From contig NZ_JAOWRF010000106.1 in NCBI RefSeq assembly GCF_025753815.1, positions 1-37,898 on the forward strand: DNA of 37,898 nt. The letters run 5' to 3'. The stretch is from Plectonema radiosum NIES-515. Its GTDB lineage: Bacteria > Cyanobacteriota > Cyanobacteriia > Cyanobacteriales > Nostocaceae. The notes under the pieces are model-generated. The model saw only the letters and a list, made by a program, of their open reading frames with translations. It searched no databases and was not told the origin of the DNA. Made by a program: the position numbers and the translations under genes. This document shows, one piece after another, positions 1 to 9,460 of the stretch; the first letter of the stretch is position 1; every line of letters begins with the position of its first letter.

Positions 1-450
1 CCTCTTCCTTTATGACTTCATCTAGGCTATAACTACTAAGTAGTTCAACGTCAAACTCTAGTTTGAACAGGCTTTTTCTCAAAAAAAATGCCAATAAATA
101 CGTAATTAATGTATCTATTCAGTGCATTTGCGGAATTATATAAATAAAACTGTCATCCTCCTAAAGAGATATTACTATAGGGATAGTGACGATCTTACCT
201 GCGGACTTTTTTAGATATCCGGATAGTGACTTGTTTAAAGCTCTCAAGGTAGCGCGATCGCGCTACTACCAATCGTAAACAAACCAAGCTCAAAGCAAGT
301 TTTTGGCAGATGTGTATGACTGTGAGAAAAATTTTAGGTATGCAACATTCTCAAGCCATCACCCTTACACCTTCCCTGTTTGTTGAAGCGAGCAACAACC
401 ATAAATAAGACAAGGGCAAGTTGTAATTAAGTAATTGTTAGGAAAATTTT
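1..450. other. Left-edge intergenic region with 10-bp direct repeats
   Basis: No convincing complete gene is present. On the minus strand a frame is open from about 94 (TTG) off the left edge and could be the start of a truncated gene, but it has no ATG and I do not recognise it. The 10-mer GGATAGTGAC occurs twice, at 181-190 and 221-230, exactly 40 bp apart, which could be a regulator site upstream of the kinase gene. A HIP1-rich palindrome lies near 254-264. A possible ribosome binding site (TTAGGA) lies just upstream of the ATG at 451. Confidence 0.4.
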
Positions 451-3228
451 ATGAATAGCTTAACTGTTAAAAACGAAGCAAGAAGGCTTGAGGCTCTGCG
501 TCAGTATCAAATTCTCGACACTCCACCAGAAGAAGTATTTGACGACCTGGCATTTTTAGCCGCGCAAATTTGTGGCACAGCGATCGCCGCAATTAATCTC
601 ATAGACAGCAACCGTCACTGGTTCAAAGCCAAAATTGGGCTGGATGTCCAGCAAATGCCTAGAGATATGGGTTTTTGTCCGTTTTGCATCGAAAAATACG
701 ATGCTTTGGTTATTCCAGACACCTTGGCTGATGAACGATATGCTTGTAATCCTGTAGTTACGTCTGAACCCTACGTAAGATTTTACGCTGGTGTACCTTT
801 GATAACACCAGGCGGAGAAGCCATTGGGACTGTGTGTATAGTCGATCAAAAACCACGCGAAATTAATGACGAACAGTTAGAAGCACTCAAAGCTATTAGC
901 CGTCTGATAATTAGACAATTAGAAATTCGGCGGAATTTAATTGAATTAGCAAGCATTAAAACTGACTATAAGCAAGCAAAAGAAGCACTACATCAAAGTG
1001 AATGTACACTCCGCAGCTTTTTTGACAGCGCACCAATGATGATGGGAACTGTGGAGCTAAGGTATGACGACATCCGGCATATTTATGATAATGCTGCTAG
1101 CGCCAAATTTTTTGGAGTCACTCCCGAAGCGATGAAAAATCGCTTTGCGAGCAATATGGGTGTACCTCAAAAGTATGTACGTCAGTGGATTAATTATTAC
1201 CATCAAGCAGAAAAAACGCGATCGCCTGTCAGCTTTGAATATCTTCACGAAACTGGAGATGCTAAAAAATGGTTAAGAGCTACTGTCTCCTCAATTGCTG
1301 CATGCTGCCATAACCCTCAGAGATTTGCTTATGTAATCGAGGATATCACAGAGCGCAAGCAAGCCGAAAAAGAACGCTTACAAATATTGGCACGGGAACA
1401 AGCAACGCAAAATAGAATTACAAATATTTTTGAAAGTATTGCCGATGGCTTTTTTGCTTTAGATCATGAATGGCGCTTCACCTATATTAATAAACAAGCC
1501 GAGCCGTTATTACAAAGAAGCAAAGAAGAACTACTTGGCAAAAATATTTGGGATGAGTTTCCCGATGCTGTGGATTCTAAATTTTACCGAGAATATCACT
1601 CTTCAGTAACTCAGCAAATTAGCGTTCAATTTGAAGAATTCTACCCGCCATTTGATACATGGTTCGCAGTACATGCCTATCCCTCGAAAGAAGGATTATA
1701 TGTTTATTTTAAAGACATAACCAAACGCAAACAAGCAGAACAGCAAATCCGCGAGCAAGCAGCATTACTTGATATCTCTACAGATGCAATTGTTGTACGA
1801 GATTTATCCAACAAAATTTTATTATGGAACAAAAGCGCCGAAAAACTTTATGGTTGGAAAGCAGAAGAAGCTATGTGCCTTAATATTAATCAATTCGATA
1901 ATGAAAGTTTGCCGCAGCCAGAAATTTTTCAGACTGTTTTGAAAGATAACTCTTGGCAGGGAGAGTTACAAAAATATACCAAATCAGGGAAACAAATCAT
2001 CGTTGAAAGTCGTTGGACTTTAGTTCGCGATGAGCATCAAAAAGCTAAATCAATTTTGGTTGTAGACACTGACATAACACAGAAAAAACAAATAGAGACG
2101 CAAATTTTACGTGCCCAACGGATGGAGAGTATCGGCACACTTGCTAGTGGGATTGCTCACGATTTAAATAATATGCTGTCACCGATTTTGATGTCAGTGC
2201 CACTATTAAAGGCAAAACTTTCGGATGAGCGCAGTCACAAGGTACTATCGATAGTAGAAAACAACGCCAAACGCGGTGCAAGTTTGGTTAAACAAGTGCT
2301 TTCTTTTGCGCGGGGAATTGAAGGCGATCGCACTGTGCTTCAGCTAAAACATCAGATTTTAGAAATGAAGCAAATTATGGAGCAAACATTTCCCAAATCA
2401 ATTACACTTGAGAAAGAAATTCAACCAGACTTATGGCAAATTTGTGGCGATAGTACCCAAATACATCAGGTATTGATGAATTTGTGTGTCAATGCTCGTG
2501 ATGCTATGCCGAATGGTGGGACATTAAACATTTCTGCAAAGAATATTTTCATTGATGAAAACTTTGCCAGAATGCAACTTGATGCCAAAATTGGTTATTA
2601 CATACTCTTGAGCGTTGCAGATACAGGAATTGGCATTTCTCAAGAAACGTTAGAGAGAATTTTTGAGCCATTTTTCACCACAAAAGAGTTTGGTAAAGGT
2701 ACAGGTTTAGGACTTTCAACAGTAATGGGCATTGTGAAAGGTCACGGAGGCTTTATCACCGTGTCAAGTGCGCTAAACAAAGGTACAAAATTTCAAGTTT
2801 ATTTGCCAGGGGTGAATACAGATGCAATCCGGCAAGAAGAAAATCAGGAAATACTCACCGGACATGAAGAATTGATTTTGATTGCCGATGACGAAGCCTC
2901 GATTCGCGAGATTACCACAACCTCTTTAGAAAAATATAATTATAAAGCAATTACTGCAAGTGATGGCATTGAGGCGATCGCACTCTACGCCCAGCATAAA
3001 AACGAAATTAAAGCCGCAATTATTGATATGATGATGCCAAACATGGATGGAGCCACCACCATTAACACTTTGAAAAAAATGAATCCCCTACTGCCTATTA
3101 TTGCAGTCAGTGGATTGCCAACAAGCGAGCAAGTCTTATTAAATAAAACATATCAGCACGCAGCCTTTTTGCCAAAACCCTATACCACACAAGAATTATT
3201 ACAAAGTTTACATCAAGTCCTTAATTAA
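451..3228 (+). CDS. Hybrid sensor histidine kinase, GAF-PAS-PAS-PAS-HisKA-HATPase-REC
   Basis: This 925-residue protein is predicted to autophosphorylate and pass phosphate to its own receiver. Domains in order: GAF (about 25-160), PAS (about 185-305), PAS (320-430), PAS (438-550), HisKA with the motif GIAHDLNN placing the phospho-accepting histidine at 570, an HATPase with N-box (NLCVNARDAM) and G-boxes (DTGIGI, GKGTGLGLS) to about 785, and a C-terminal receiver (about 805-925) with phospho-acceptor Asp859 in IIDMMMP. No membrane segment is apparent, so it is probably cytosolic. Its third PAS, kinase core and receiver are close in sequence to the gene at 7399-9285, so the two are paralogs. 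The signal it senses cannot be read from the sequence. It is followed by a MITE-like element and then by another kinase. Confidence 0.93.
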   Translation: MNSLTVKNEARRLEALRQYQILDTPPEEVFDDLAFLAAQICGTAIAAINLIDSNRHWFKAKIGLDVQQMPRDMGFCPFCIEKYDALVIPDTLADERYACNPVVTSEPYVRFYAGVPLITPGGEAIGTVCIVDQKPREINDEQLEALKAISRLIIRQLEIRRNLIELASIKTDYKQAKEALHQSECTLRSFFDSAPMMMGTVELRYDDIRHIYDNAASAKFFGVTPEAMKNRFASNMGVPQKYVRQWINYYHQAEKTRSPVSFEYLHETGDAKKWLRATVSSIAACCHNPQRFAYVIEDITERKQAEKERLQILAREQATQNRITNIFESIADGFFALDHEWRFTYINKQAEPLLQRSKEELLGKNIWDEFPDAVDSKFYREYHSSVTQQISVQFEEFYPPFDTWFAVHAYPSKEGLYVYFKDITKRKQAEQQIREQAALLDISTDAIVVRDLSNKILLWNKSAEKLYGWKAEEAMCLNINQFDNESLPQPEIFQTVLKDNSWQGELQKYTKSGKQIIVESRWTLVRDEHQKAKSILVVDTDITQKKQIETQILRAQRMESIGTLASGIAHDLNNMLSPILMSVPLLKAKLSDERSHKVLSIVENNAKRGASLVKQVLSFARGIEGDRTVLQLKHQILEMKQIMEQTFPKSITLEKEIQPDLWQICGDSTQIHQVLMNLCVNARDAMPNGGTLNISAKNIFIDENFARMQLDAKIGYYILLSVADTGIGISQETLERIFEPFFTTKEFGKGTGLGLSTVMGIVKGHGGFITVSSALNKGTKFQVYLPGVNTDAIRQEENQEILTGHEELILIADDEASIREITTTSLEKYNYKAITASDGIEAIALYAQHKNEIKAAIIDMMMPNMDGATTINTLKKMNPLLPIIAVSGLPTSEQVLLNKTYQHAAFLPKPYTTQELLQSLHQVLN

Positions 3229-3256
3229 TAGGCATTGGGCATAAGGCATTGGGCAT
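3229..3256. repeat. Short direct repeats of GGCATTGGGCAT type
   Basis: Immediately after the kinase stop codon the motif GGCATTGGGCAT is repeated in tandem with small variation (GGCATTGGGCATAA, then GGCATTGGGCATTA). This resembles the short tandem intergenic repeats common in Nostocales. It directly abuts the MITE-like element starting at 3257. Confidence 0.6.
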
Positions 3257-3348
3257 TAGACATCTCCAGATTCATACGTAGAGACGTAGCACAGAATAGT
3301 CTCTACGAGGGTTTGGGACAACGCATAGTTCATTTTTGGAGATGTCTA
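3257..3348. mobile_element. MITE-like element, copy 1 (TIR TAGACATCTCCA)
   Basis: This 92-bp element begins with TAGACATCTCCA and ends with its exact reverse complement, TGGAGATGTCTA. A related 91-bp copy lies in the opposite orientation at 21964-22054. Besides the ends they share the internal stretches CAACGCATAGTTCATTTT (or its complement) and a GTAGAGACG hairpin arm. There is no coding capacity. The length, the perfect terminal inverted repeats and the second copy fit a non-autonomous miniature transposable element. TA-flanked ends would suit an IS630/Tc1-type transposase, but that assignment is inference. Confidence 0.75.
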
Positions 3349-3495
3349 TTAGACAAACGTCGTGAAAAAATGTAGAGACGTACCACAGAATCGTCTGTTG
3401 GCTTTGTGGTAACTAACTACGAGTTTATTATATTTATGTTTTTCGTGTGACAGTTGTGTAAGTTCTATTCCCTCTTGACTATTGACTCTTGACTC

Positions 3496-6400
3496 ATGCC
3501 AAACCTAATTCTGGTTGTAGACGACGACGATTTAATAAGAATGCAGCTGTGCGAATTGATGCAACAAGCAGGATATCAAGTGGCAGAAGCAAGTAATGGT
3601 TCCGAAGCGCTAGCTGCTTATACTCGCCTACAGCCAGAAATAGTGCTGATTGATGGTATGATGCCGGTGATGGATGGATTTACCTGCTGCGCTGAATTAC
3701 AAAAACTTCCTGGTGGTGCAAACACACCCATTCTAATGATTACCGCTCTTTACGATCAAACATCTATAGAGCGCGCTTTTGCAGTCGGTGCGACTGACTA
3801 TATTACTAAACCGATTCAATGGGAAGTATTGCGTCAACGAGTCAGTCGTTTGATGCAAGCTAGCCTTCATTTAAAGGCATTACGACAGCAAACAGAGCAA
3901 GCGCAACTGCGAGAAGCGCAATTGCGGATGGCATTAGATGCAGCTCGCATGGGTACTTGGGATTGGGATGTCCTCACCAATCAAATAACTTGGTCAGATA
4001 ATTTAGAAGTGCTATTTGGCTTAGAACAAGGTAGTTTTGAGAGTACTTATGCAGCTTTTATTGAATGTGTACATCCCGAAGATCGCAATTTGATCAGTCG
4101 CTCCGTAATCCAGGCAATTCGGGAAGAGGCAGAATACGACATCGAATATCGCTTTGTTGCCTCTGACAATAGCCTGCGTTGGGCAGGAAGTAAAGGAGTT
4201 GTTTTTCGCGACTCCAGAGGGATGGCACAGCGAATGTCTGGGGTAACAATCGATATCACCAAGCGCAAGCAAGCGGAAGAAAGGCTGGAACTTTACGCTA
4301 ATCGTCAAGCTTTGGTGGCAGAACTCAGCCAAAGCGCTTTAGCTGGTACAGATTTAACTATATTAATGAATTCAGCCGTGAGGCTGATTGCCCAATCGCT
4401 CCAGGTTGAGTATTGCAAAGTTTTAGAACTAATGCCAAATGGTGAGGCATTATTGTTACGGGCGGGTGTAGGCTGGCAACCAGGGCTGGTAGGAAAGGCG
4501 ATGGTCGGTGCTGATATAAATTCCCAAGCTGGCTACACTTTGTTTGCCGCTGAACCTGTTATTGTCAATGATTTGCGTACAGAAACGAGGTTCACAGGAC
4601 CGCAACTACTGCACGAGCATCAGGTAGTTAGCGGAATGTCGGTTATTATTCACGGGTTAGAGCGTCCTTTTGGCGTTTTAGGGGCACACACAACACAAGC
4701 ACGCAACTTCAGCCGAGACGAAATTTATTTTCTCCAAGCTGTTGCTAATATTTTGGCTACAGCCATTGACCGTAAAAAGATGGAAGATGCTCTCAAAGAA
4801 AGTGAGCAACGCTGGCACTTAGCCGTGCAAGGTACTAATGATGGTATCTGGGATTGGAACGTTAAAACATCAGAAGTTTTCTTCTCAACTCGCTGGAAAA
4901 AAATGCTCGGTTATGAAGAGCAAGAGATTTCCAACGATTTAGATGAATGCTTAACACGAGTACATCCTGATGATGTGGTTCAGGTGACACAACTTATTCA
5001 AGACCACTTTGCCAAAAGAACTCCGTTTTACATCAGTGAGCATCGAGTGCGGTGTAAAGATAATACTTATAAATGGATTTTAGCTCGCGGTCAAGCACAG
5101 TGGGATGAAGATGGTAATGTAATCAGAATGGCTGGTTCTTATACGGATATTACTGAGCGCAAACTCGCAGAAGAACAACTGTACCAAAGTGAAGAGCGTT
5201 TCCAGATAGTTGTCCGTGCAACGAATGATGTTGTCTGGGACTGGAATTTATTGACAAATCAGATGTGGTGGAATCAAAATGTGCAGACACTTGGTTACTC
5301 GAAAGAAAATATTAGTTTAGATACTAAGTGGTGGCAAGAACACATACACCCAGAGGATAGGCAGAGGGTTGTTTATAATATGAACGCAGCGACGAAGAGT
5401 GGTCAGCAATTTTGTTCTAATGAATACCGCTTTTTGCGTGGCGATAGTACTTATGCTGATATTTTAGATCGCGGTTATGTCGTTTATGACAATAGTGGCA
5501 AGGCAGTGCGGATGATTGGGGCGATGATGGACATGAGCGATCGCAAGCGAGTACAAGAAGAATTAGTCAAACAAAACATGCGATCGCAATTGTTCAACGA
5601 TGTCACTGTAAAAATTCGCGAATCTTTAGATATTGACGAAATTCTCCATACCAGCGTCACCGAAGTGCAAGAACTGCTACACGCAGACCGTGTAGTTATT
5701 TTTCGCTTGTGGTCGGATGGTTCGGGAACCATAGTCAAAGAAGCTGTAGTTCCCGGTTTCCCTGTGCTTCAGGCACAGAATATTATCGACCCTTGCTTTA
5801 ATGAACATTACATCGAAAAATACCGCCACGGCAGAATTGGTTCTATTCACGACATAGACAAAGCTAACATCGATCCTTGCTACTATCAAATGCTGCAATC
5901 GTTTGGTACTAAAGCTAATTTAGTTGTGCCGATTCTCTTTAAAAATCAACTTTGGGGACTGCTAGTTGCCCATCAGTGCGCTCATCCTCGCAATTGGACT
6001 ACCTGGGAAATAGAACTTTTACGACAACTAGCAGATCAAATTGGTATTGCTGTCTCCCAAGGGCAACTTTTAGAACAAGAAACTCGGCAACGTGAAGAAT
6101 TAGCCCGTTCTAATGATGAACTACAACAATTTGCTTTTATTGCCTCCCACGATTTACAAGAACCACTGCGGAAAATAAAAACATTTGGCGATCGCTTAAA
6201 AGCTACTTGCGGTCATGCATTCACTGAACAAGGAAGCGATTATCTCGAACGGATGCAAAACGCGGCTCAACGAATGCAAACTTTGATTGAAGACTTGCTG
6301 ACACTTTCACGAGTTACCACCAGAGCGCAACCTTTTGTATCTGTAGATTTAGCACAAGTAACACAAGAGGTCTTGTCTGATTTAGAAGTGACTATCCAGC

Positions 6401-6795
6401 AATCCCACGCATGTGTAGAACTAGGTGAGTTAGCCACCGTTACCGCCGATCCGTTCCAGATGCGCCAATTGTTACAAAACTTGATTGGCAACGCCATCAA
6501 ATTTCACGGCACACAAGAACCGCCTTTTGTTAAAATCTACACTGAAGCTACTAGAGCAATTAACGGTTTAGAATTTTGTCAGATCATCGTCGAAGATCGA
6601 GGTATTGGATTTGACGAAAAGTATCTGGGTCGGATATTTAACATTTTTCAACGTCTCCACGGTCGCAGCGAATATGAAGGCACTGGCATCGGTTTAGCTA
6701 TCTGCCGCAAAATTGCCGAACGTCATAACGGAAGCATCACTGCTATTAGTCAACCCGGAGCAGGGGCAAAATTTCTTGTCACTTTACCAATGTAA
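3496..6795 (+). CDS. Receiver-PAS-GAF-PAS-PAS-GAF histidine kinase, possible DXCF cyanobacteriochrome
   Basis: This 1099-residue sensor kinase contains a receiver (1-120, Asp53 in VLIDGMMP), PAS (about 140-262), GAF (270-425), PAS (435-560), PAS (565-690), GAF (700-860), HisKA with His885 in ASHDLQEPL, and an HATPase to the C-terminus (DRGIGF, GTGIGLAIC). The HDLQEPL motif is typical of phytochrome-like kinases that signal to Rcp-type regulators, and such a regulator follows at 6936. The second GAF has DPCF with Cys767 and, 28 residues later, Cys795 in DPCYYQ, followed by KANLVVPILFKNQLWGLL. These are hallmarks of bilin-binding DXCF cyanobacteriochromes, although the residue after the canonical Cys is Tyr rather than the usual His. 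Bilin binding is therefore possible but not shown. The ATG start matches the start of the receiver (MPNLILVVDDDD). Confidence 0.92.
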   Translation: MPNLILVVDDDDLIRMQLCELMQQAGYQVAEASNGSEALAAYTRLQPEIVLIDGMMPVMDGFTCCAELQKLPGGANTPILMITALYDQTSIERAFAVGATDYITKPIQWEVLRQRVSRLMQASLHLKALRQQTEQAQLREAQLRMALDAARMGTWDWDVLTNQITWSDNLEVLFGLEQGSFESTYAAFIECVHPEDRNLISRSVIQAIREEAEYDIEYRFVASDNSLRWAGSKGVVFRDSRGMAQRMSGVTIDITKRKQAEERLELYANRQALVAELSQSALAGTDLTILMNSAVRLIAQSLQVEYCKVLELMPNGEALLLRAGVGWQPGLVGKAMVGADINSQAGYTLFAAEPVIVNDLRTETRFTGPQLLHEHQVVSGMSVIIHGLERPFGVLGAHTTQARNFSRDEIYFLQAVANILATAIDRKKMEDALKESEQRWHLAVQGTNDGIWDWNVKTSEVFFSTRWKKMLGYEEQEISNDLDECLTRVHPDDVVQVTQLIQDHFAKRTPFYISEHRVRCKDNTYKWILARGQAQWDEDGNVIRMAGSYTDITERKLAEEQLYQSEERFQIVVRATNDVVWDWNLLTNQMWWNQNVQTLGYSKENISLDTKWWQEHIHPEDRQRVVYNMNAATKSGQQFCSNEYRFLRGDSTYADILDRGYVVYDNSGKAVRMIGAMMDMSDRKRVQEELVKQNMRSQLFNDVTVKIRESLDIDEILHTSVTEVQELLHADRVVIFRLWSDGSGTIVKEAVVPGFPVLQAQNIIDPCFNEHYIEKYRHGRIGSIHDIDKANIDPCYYQMLQSFGTKANLVVPILFKNQLWGLLVAHQCAHPRNWTTWEIELLRQLADQIGIAVSQGQLLEQETRQREELARSNDELQQFAFIASHDLQEPLRKIKTFGDRLKATCGHAFTEQGSDYLERMQNAAQRMQTLIEDLLTLSRVTTRAQPFVSVDLAQVTQEVLSDLEVTIQQSHACVELGELATVTADPFQMRQLLQNLIGNAIKFHGTQEPPFVKIYTEATRAINGLEFCQIIVEDRGIGFDEKYLGRIFNIFQRLHGRSEYEGTGIGLAICRKIAERHNGSITAISQPGAGAKFLVTLPM

Positions 6796-6935
6796 TTGCC
6801 TTTGCCCATTTTTTATTGCTCGCCAGGGTTTATCATACCCCCATAGGGATATTTAATCATACAGCACTACTTGATAATTTGTTGCGATTTAATACCAACT
6901 AGACACAATCACCAGCGCTAAGGAGAAAATTCATA

Positions 6936-7433
6936 GTGAAGGGTCGGCAAACAACCGTCACAATTTTGATGGCGGATGATGATGAAGACGACTGTTTATT
7001 AGCTCGTGAAGCATTGGCAGAAAGCCGATTGTCAAATGAGCTACACATTGTAAGTGATGGTGAAGAACTGATGGATTATCTGTACCACCGTGGTCAGTAT
7101 ACCAATCCGAAAGTTGCACCGCGTCCGGGTTTGATTTTGCTCGATTTAAACATGCCAAAAAAAGACGGTAGGGAAGCACTCAGAGAAATTAAGGCTGATG
7201 CTAATCTGAGAAAAATTCCCATTGTCGTTTTGACGACCTCCAGAGCCGAAGAAGATATTTACCGTACTTACGATTTGGGTGCAAACTCCTTCATCATTAA
7301 GCCTGTCACCTTCGGCTCTTTAGTTGAGGTAATGAAGACGATAGGCAAATACTGGTTTGAAATTGTGGAACTACCACTAGAAGTAGTGGGAGGGAGAAAT
7401 GAACAACAGTCCAATCAAAGTTCTTCTAGTTGA
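6936..7433 (+). CDS. Rcp1-type single-domain response regulator
   Basis: This 165-residue protein is a stand-alone receiver with an acidic pocket (LMADDDEDD), phospho-acceptor Asp70 in LILLDLNMPKKDG, the conserved Thr in IVVLTTS and the Lys in FIIKPV. The layout matches Rcp1, the response regulator of cyanobacterial phytochromes, in which output is by protein interaction rather than DNA binding. It starts with GTG, preceded by a good ribosome binding site (AAGGAG at about 6920). It lies 140 bp after the phytochrome-like kinase, and its 3' end overlaps the next kinase gene by 35 nt, which suggests translational coupling. The C-terminal tail (EQQSNQSSSS) is low-complexity and is encoded in the overlap. 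Confidence 0.93.
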   Translation: MKGRQTTVTILMADDDEDDCLLAREALAESRLSNELHIVSDGEELMDYLYHRGQYTNPKVAPRPGLILLDLNMPKKDGREALREIKADANLRKIPIVVLTTSRAEEDIYRTYDLGANSFIIKPVTFGSLVEVMKTIGKYWFEIVELPLEVVGGRNEQQSNQSSSS

Positions 7434-9285
7434 CGATGACGAAGATGATTATATTTTGACTCGTGATTGGTTCGATGAATTTCAGGTAGCTGGTAGCGAA
7501 CTGGAATGGGTGAGTAGTTATGCAAAAGCTAGAGACGCGATCGCTCAAAATCGTCACGATATCTATTTGGTTGATTATCGTTTGGGTGAGGGGAATGGAT
7601 TGGAGTTGTTAAGCGAAGCGATCGCCAATAATTGCACCGCTCCGATTATTTTACTCACCGGTAAAGGAGATAGAGAAATAGATATCGAGGCAATGAAAGC
7701 CGGTGCAGCCGATTATTTAGAAAAAAGTCAGCTGTCAGCACCTTTGTTAGAGCGCTCGATTCGCTATGCGATAGAGCGCAAACAAACAGAACAGAAAATC
7801 CGCGAACAAGCTGCTTTACTTGATATCGCTACCGATGCTATTTTCGTGCGCGATTTAGACAATAAAATTTTATTTTGGAACAAAGCAGCCGAACGTTTAT
7901 ATGGTTGTAGGAAAGAAGAAGCGATCGGCAAAAGAATCCAAGATATTTGGCAAAATAAACATGCACTCCAACTGCAAGAAGCCCTCAATATTCTGATGAA
8001 AAATGGCTCTTGGGAAGGAGAGTTATATCAAACAACTAAATACGATAAAGAAATTATCGTCGAAAGCCGCTGGACACTAGTACCATTTGACAAAAAGTCA
8101 CAATCTATTCTAGTTGTTAACACTGATATTACCCAGAAAAAACAACTGGAAGCGCAATTCTTACGCGCCCAGCGATTAGAGAGCATTGGCACCTTAGCTA
8201 GCGGTATCGCTCACGACCTAAACAACGTCCTCGCGCCGATTTTAATGACCGCACAGCTTCTAGAAACACAGCTGCATGATGCGCGGAGTAAGCGACTGCT
8301 GCCGATATTAGTAACCAACGCCAAACGTGGGGCGAATTTAGTCAAGCAAGTATTATCTTTTACTCGCGGTGTCGAAGGCGATCGCACAATCTTACAATTA
8401 AAGCACTTAATATTAGAAATTCGCCAAGTTATTAAAGAAACATTTCCTAAATCAATAGAAGTTGACTGCGAAACCTCACGAAATCTTTGGACTGTTTCTG
8501 GAGATGCTACCCAACTGCATCAGGTACTAATGAATTTGTGTGTTAATGCTCGTGATGCTATGCCCAATGGTGGAACTTTGACAATCTCTGCCCAAAATTT
8601 TCTCGTAGATGAGCATTATGCTAAAATGCATATTGACGCGAAAATTGGTTCTTATATCGTCGTTGTAGTTGCTGATACCGGAATTGGCATTACACATGAA
8701 GTATTAGACCGAATTTTTGAGCCATTTTTTACCACTAAAGAACTCGGTAAAGGCACAGGTTTAGGACTTTCCACAGTACTTGGTATTGTCAAAAGTCACG
8801 GTGGTTTTATCAATGTATACAGCGAGGTCGGGAAAGGCAGCAAATTTGAAGTATATTTACCTGCCCAAGAAACAACAGAAACCCCCGAAGAAAAAGAACT
8901 AGAATTGCCACACGGCAGCGGAGAATTGGTTTTGGTCATCGATGATGAACCTTCCATTCGAGAGATTACCAAAACATCCCTAGAAGCCTATAACTACAAA
9001 GCCATAACCGCTAACGATGGCATAGAAGCGATCGCCCTTTATGCAGAATATCGCGATAAAATATCTATTGTCTTAACAGATATGCTAATGCCCTCAATGG
9101 ATGGCATCACAACCATTCGCACCTTACACAAAATTAACCCTAAGGTCAAAATTATCGCCATCAGCGGACTTGCTACTAGCGATAAAATGAATGCAGCATA
9201 CGATTTAGGAATCAAAGCTTTTTTATCCAAACCTTACACCGCAAAGCAATTGTTGGAAACAATTAATACAGTTAAAAATAATTAG
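7399..9285 (+). CDS. Hybrid histidine kinase, REC-PAS-HisKA-HATPase-REC
   Basis: This 628-residue protein starts with a receiver (1-120, Asp59 in IYLVDYRLGEG), then a PAS domain (about 135-250), HisKA with His272 in GIAHDLNN, an HATPase (about 375-490, DTGIGI and GTGLGLS) and a second receiver (508-628) with Asp561 in LTDMLMP. The N-terminal receiver could take phosphate from, or be read together with, the Rcp-type regulator encoded just upstream. The start lies inside the previous gene behind a purine-rich ribosome binding site (GGGAGGGAG). From the PAS domain on it closely resembles the kinase at 451-3228, so a duplication followed by exchange of the sensor end is likely. The stop codon is inside a 14-bp tandem repeat. 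Confidence 0.93.
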   Translation: MNNSPIKVLLVDDDEDDYILTRDWFDEFQVAGSELEWVSSYAKARDAIAQNRHDIYLVDYRLGEGNGLELLSEAIANNCTAPIILLTGKGDREIDIEAMKAGAADYLEKSQLSAPLLERSIRYAIERKQTEQKIREQAALLDIATDAIFVRDLDNKILFWNKAAERLYGCRKEEAIGKRIQDIWQNKHALQLQEALNILMKNGSWEGELYQTTKYDKEIIVESRWTLVPFDKKSQSILVVNTDITQKKQLEAQFLRAQRLESIGTLASGIAHDLNNVLAPILMTAQLLETQLHDARSKRLLPILVTNAKRGANLVKQVLSFTRGVEGDRTILQLKHLILEIRQVIKETFPKSIEVDCETSRNLWTVSGDATQLHQVLMNLCVNARDAMPNGGTLTISAQNFLVDEHYAKMHIDAKIGSYIVVVVADTGIGITHEVLDRIFEPFFTTKELGKGTGLGLSTVLGIVKSHGGFINVYSEVGKGSKFEVYLPAQETTETPEEKELELPHGSGELVLVIDDEPSIREITKTSLEAYNYKAITANDGIEAIALYAEYRDKISIVLTDMLMPSMDGITTIRTLHKINPKVKIIAISGLATSDKMNAAYDLGIKAFLSKPYTAKQLLETINTVKNN

Positions 9286-9365
9286 TTGATAGTTGTTGGT
9301 TGATAGTGGTTAGTTGATGGTTGTTAGTTGATGGTTGTTAGTTGATAGTTGTTAGTTGATAGTTG
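9282..9365. repeat. Tandem 14-bp repeat, six copies
   Basis: The unit TTAGTTGATAGTTG (with AGTTG, AGTGG or GGTTG variants in the last five bases) is repeated six times without gaps. The first copy contains the TAG stop codon of the upstream kinase gene. It is noncoding and typical of expanded intergenic repeats in Nostocales. Confidence 0.85.
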
Positions 9366-9382
9366 TTTCTCTACTTTCTATT

Positions 9383-9456
9383 CCCCATTCCCCATTCCCC
9401 ATTCCCCATTCCCCATTCCCCATTCCCCATTCCCCATTCCCCATTCCCCATTCCCA
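9383..9456. repeat. STRR heptamer repeat (CCCCATT), about ten copies
   Basis: About ten perfect tandem copies of the heptamer CCCCATT lie just downstream of the pyrR stop codon. The same heptamer in the opposite orientation (GGGGAAT, five copies) lies upstream of pyrR at 10049-10083, so the gene is bracketed by an inverted pair of repeats. These match the short tandemly repeated repetitive sequences known from heterocystous cyanobacteria. Confidence 0.9.
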
Positions 9457-9460
9457 ATGA

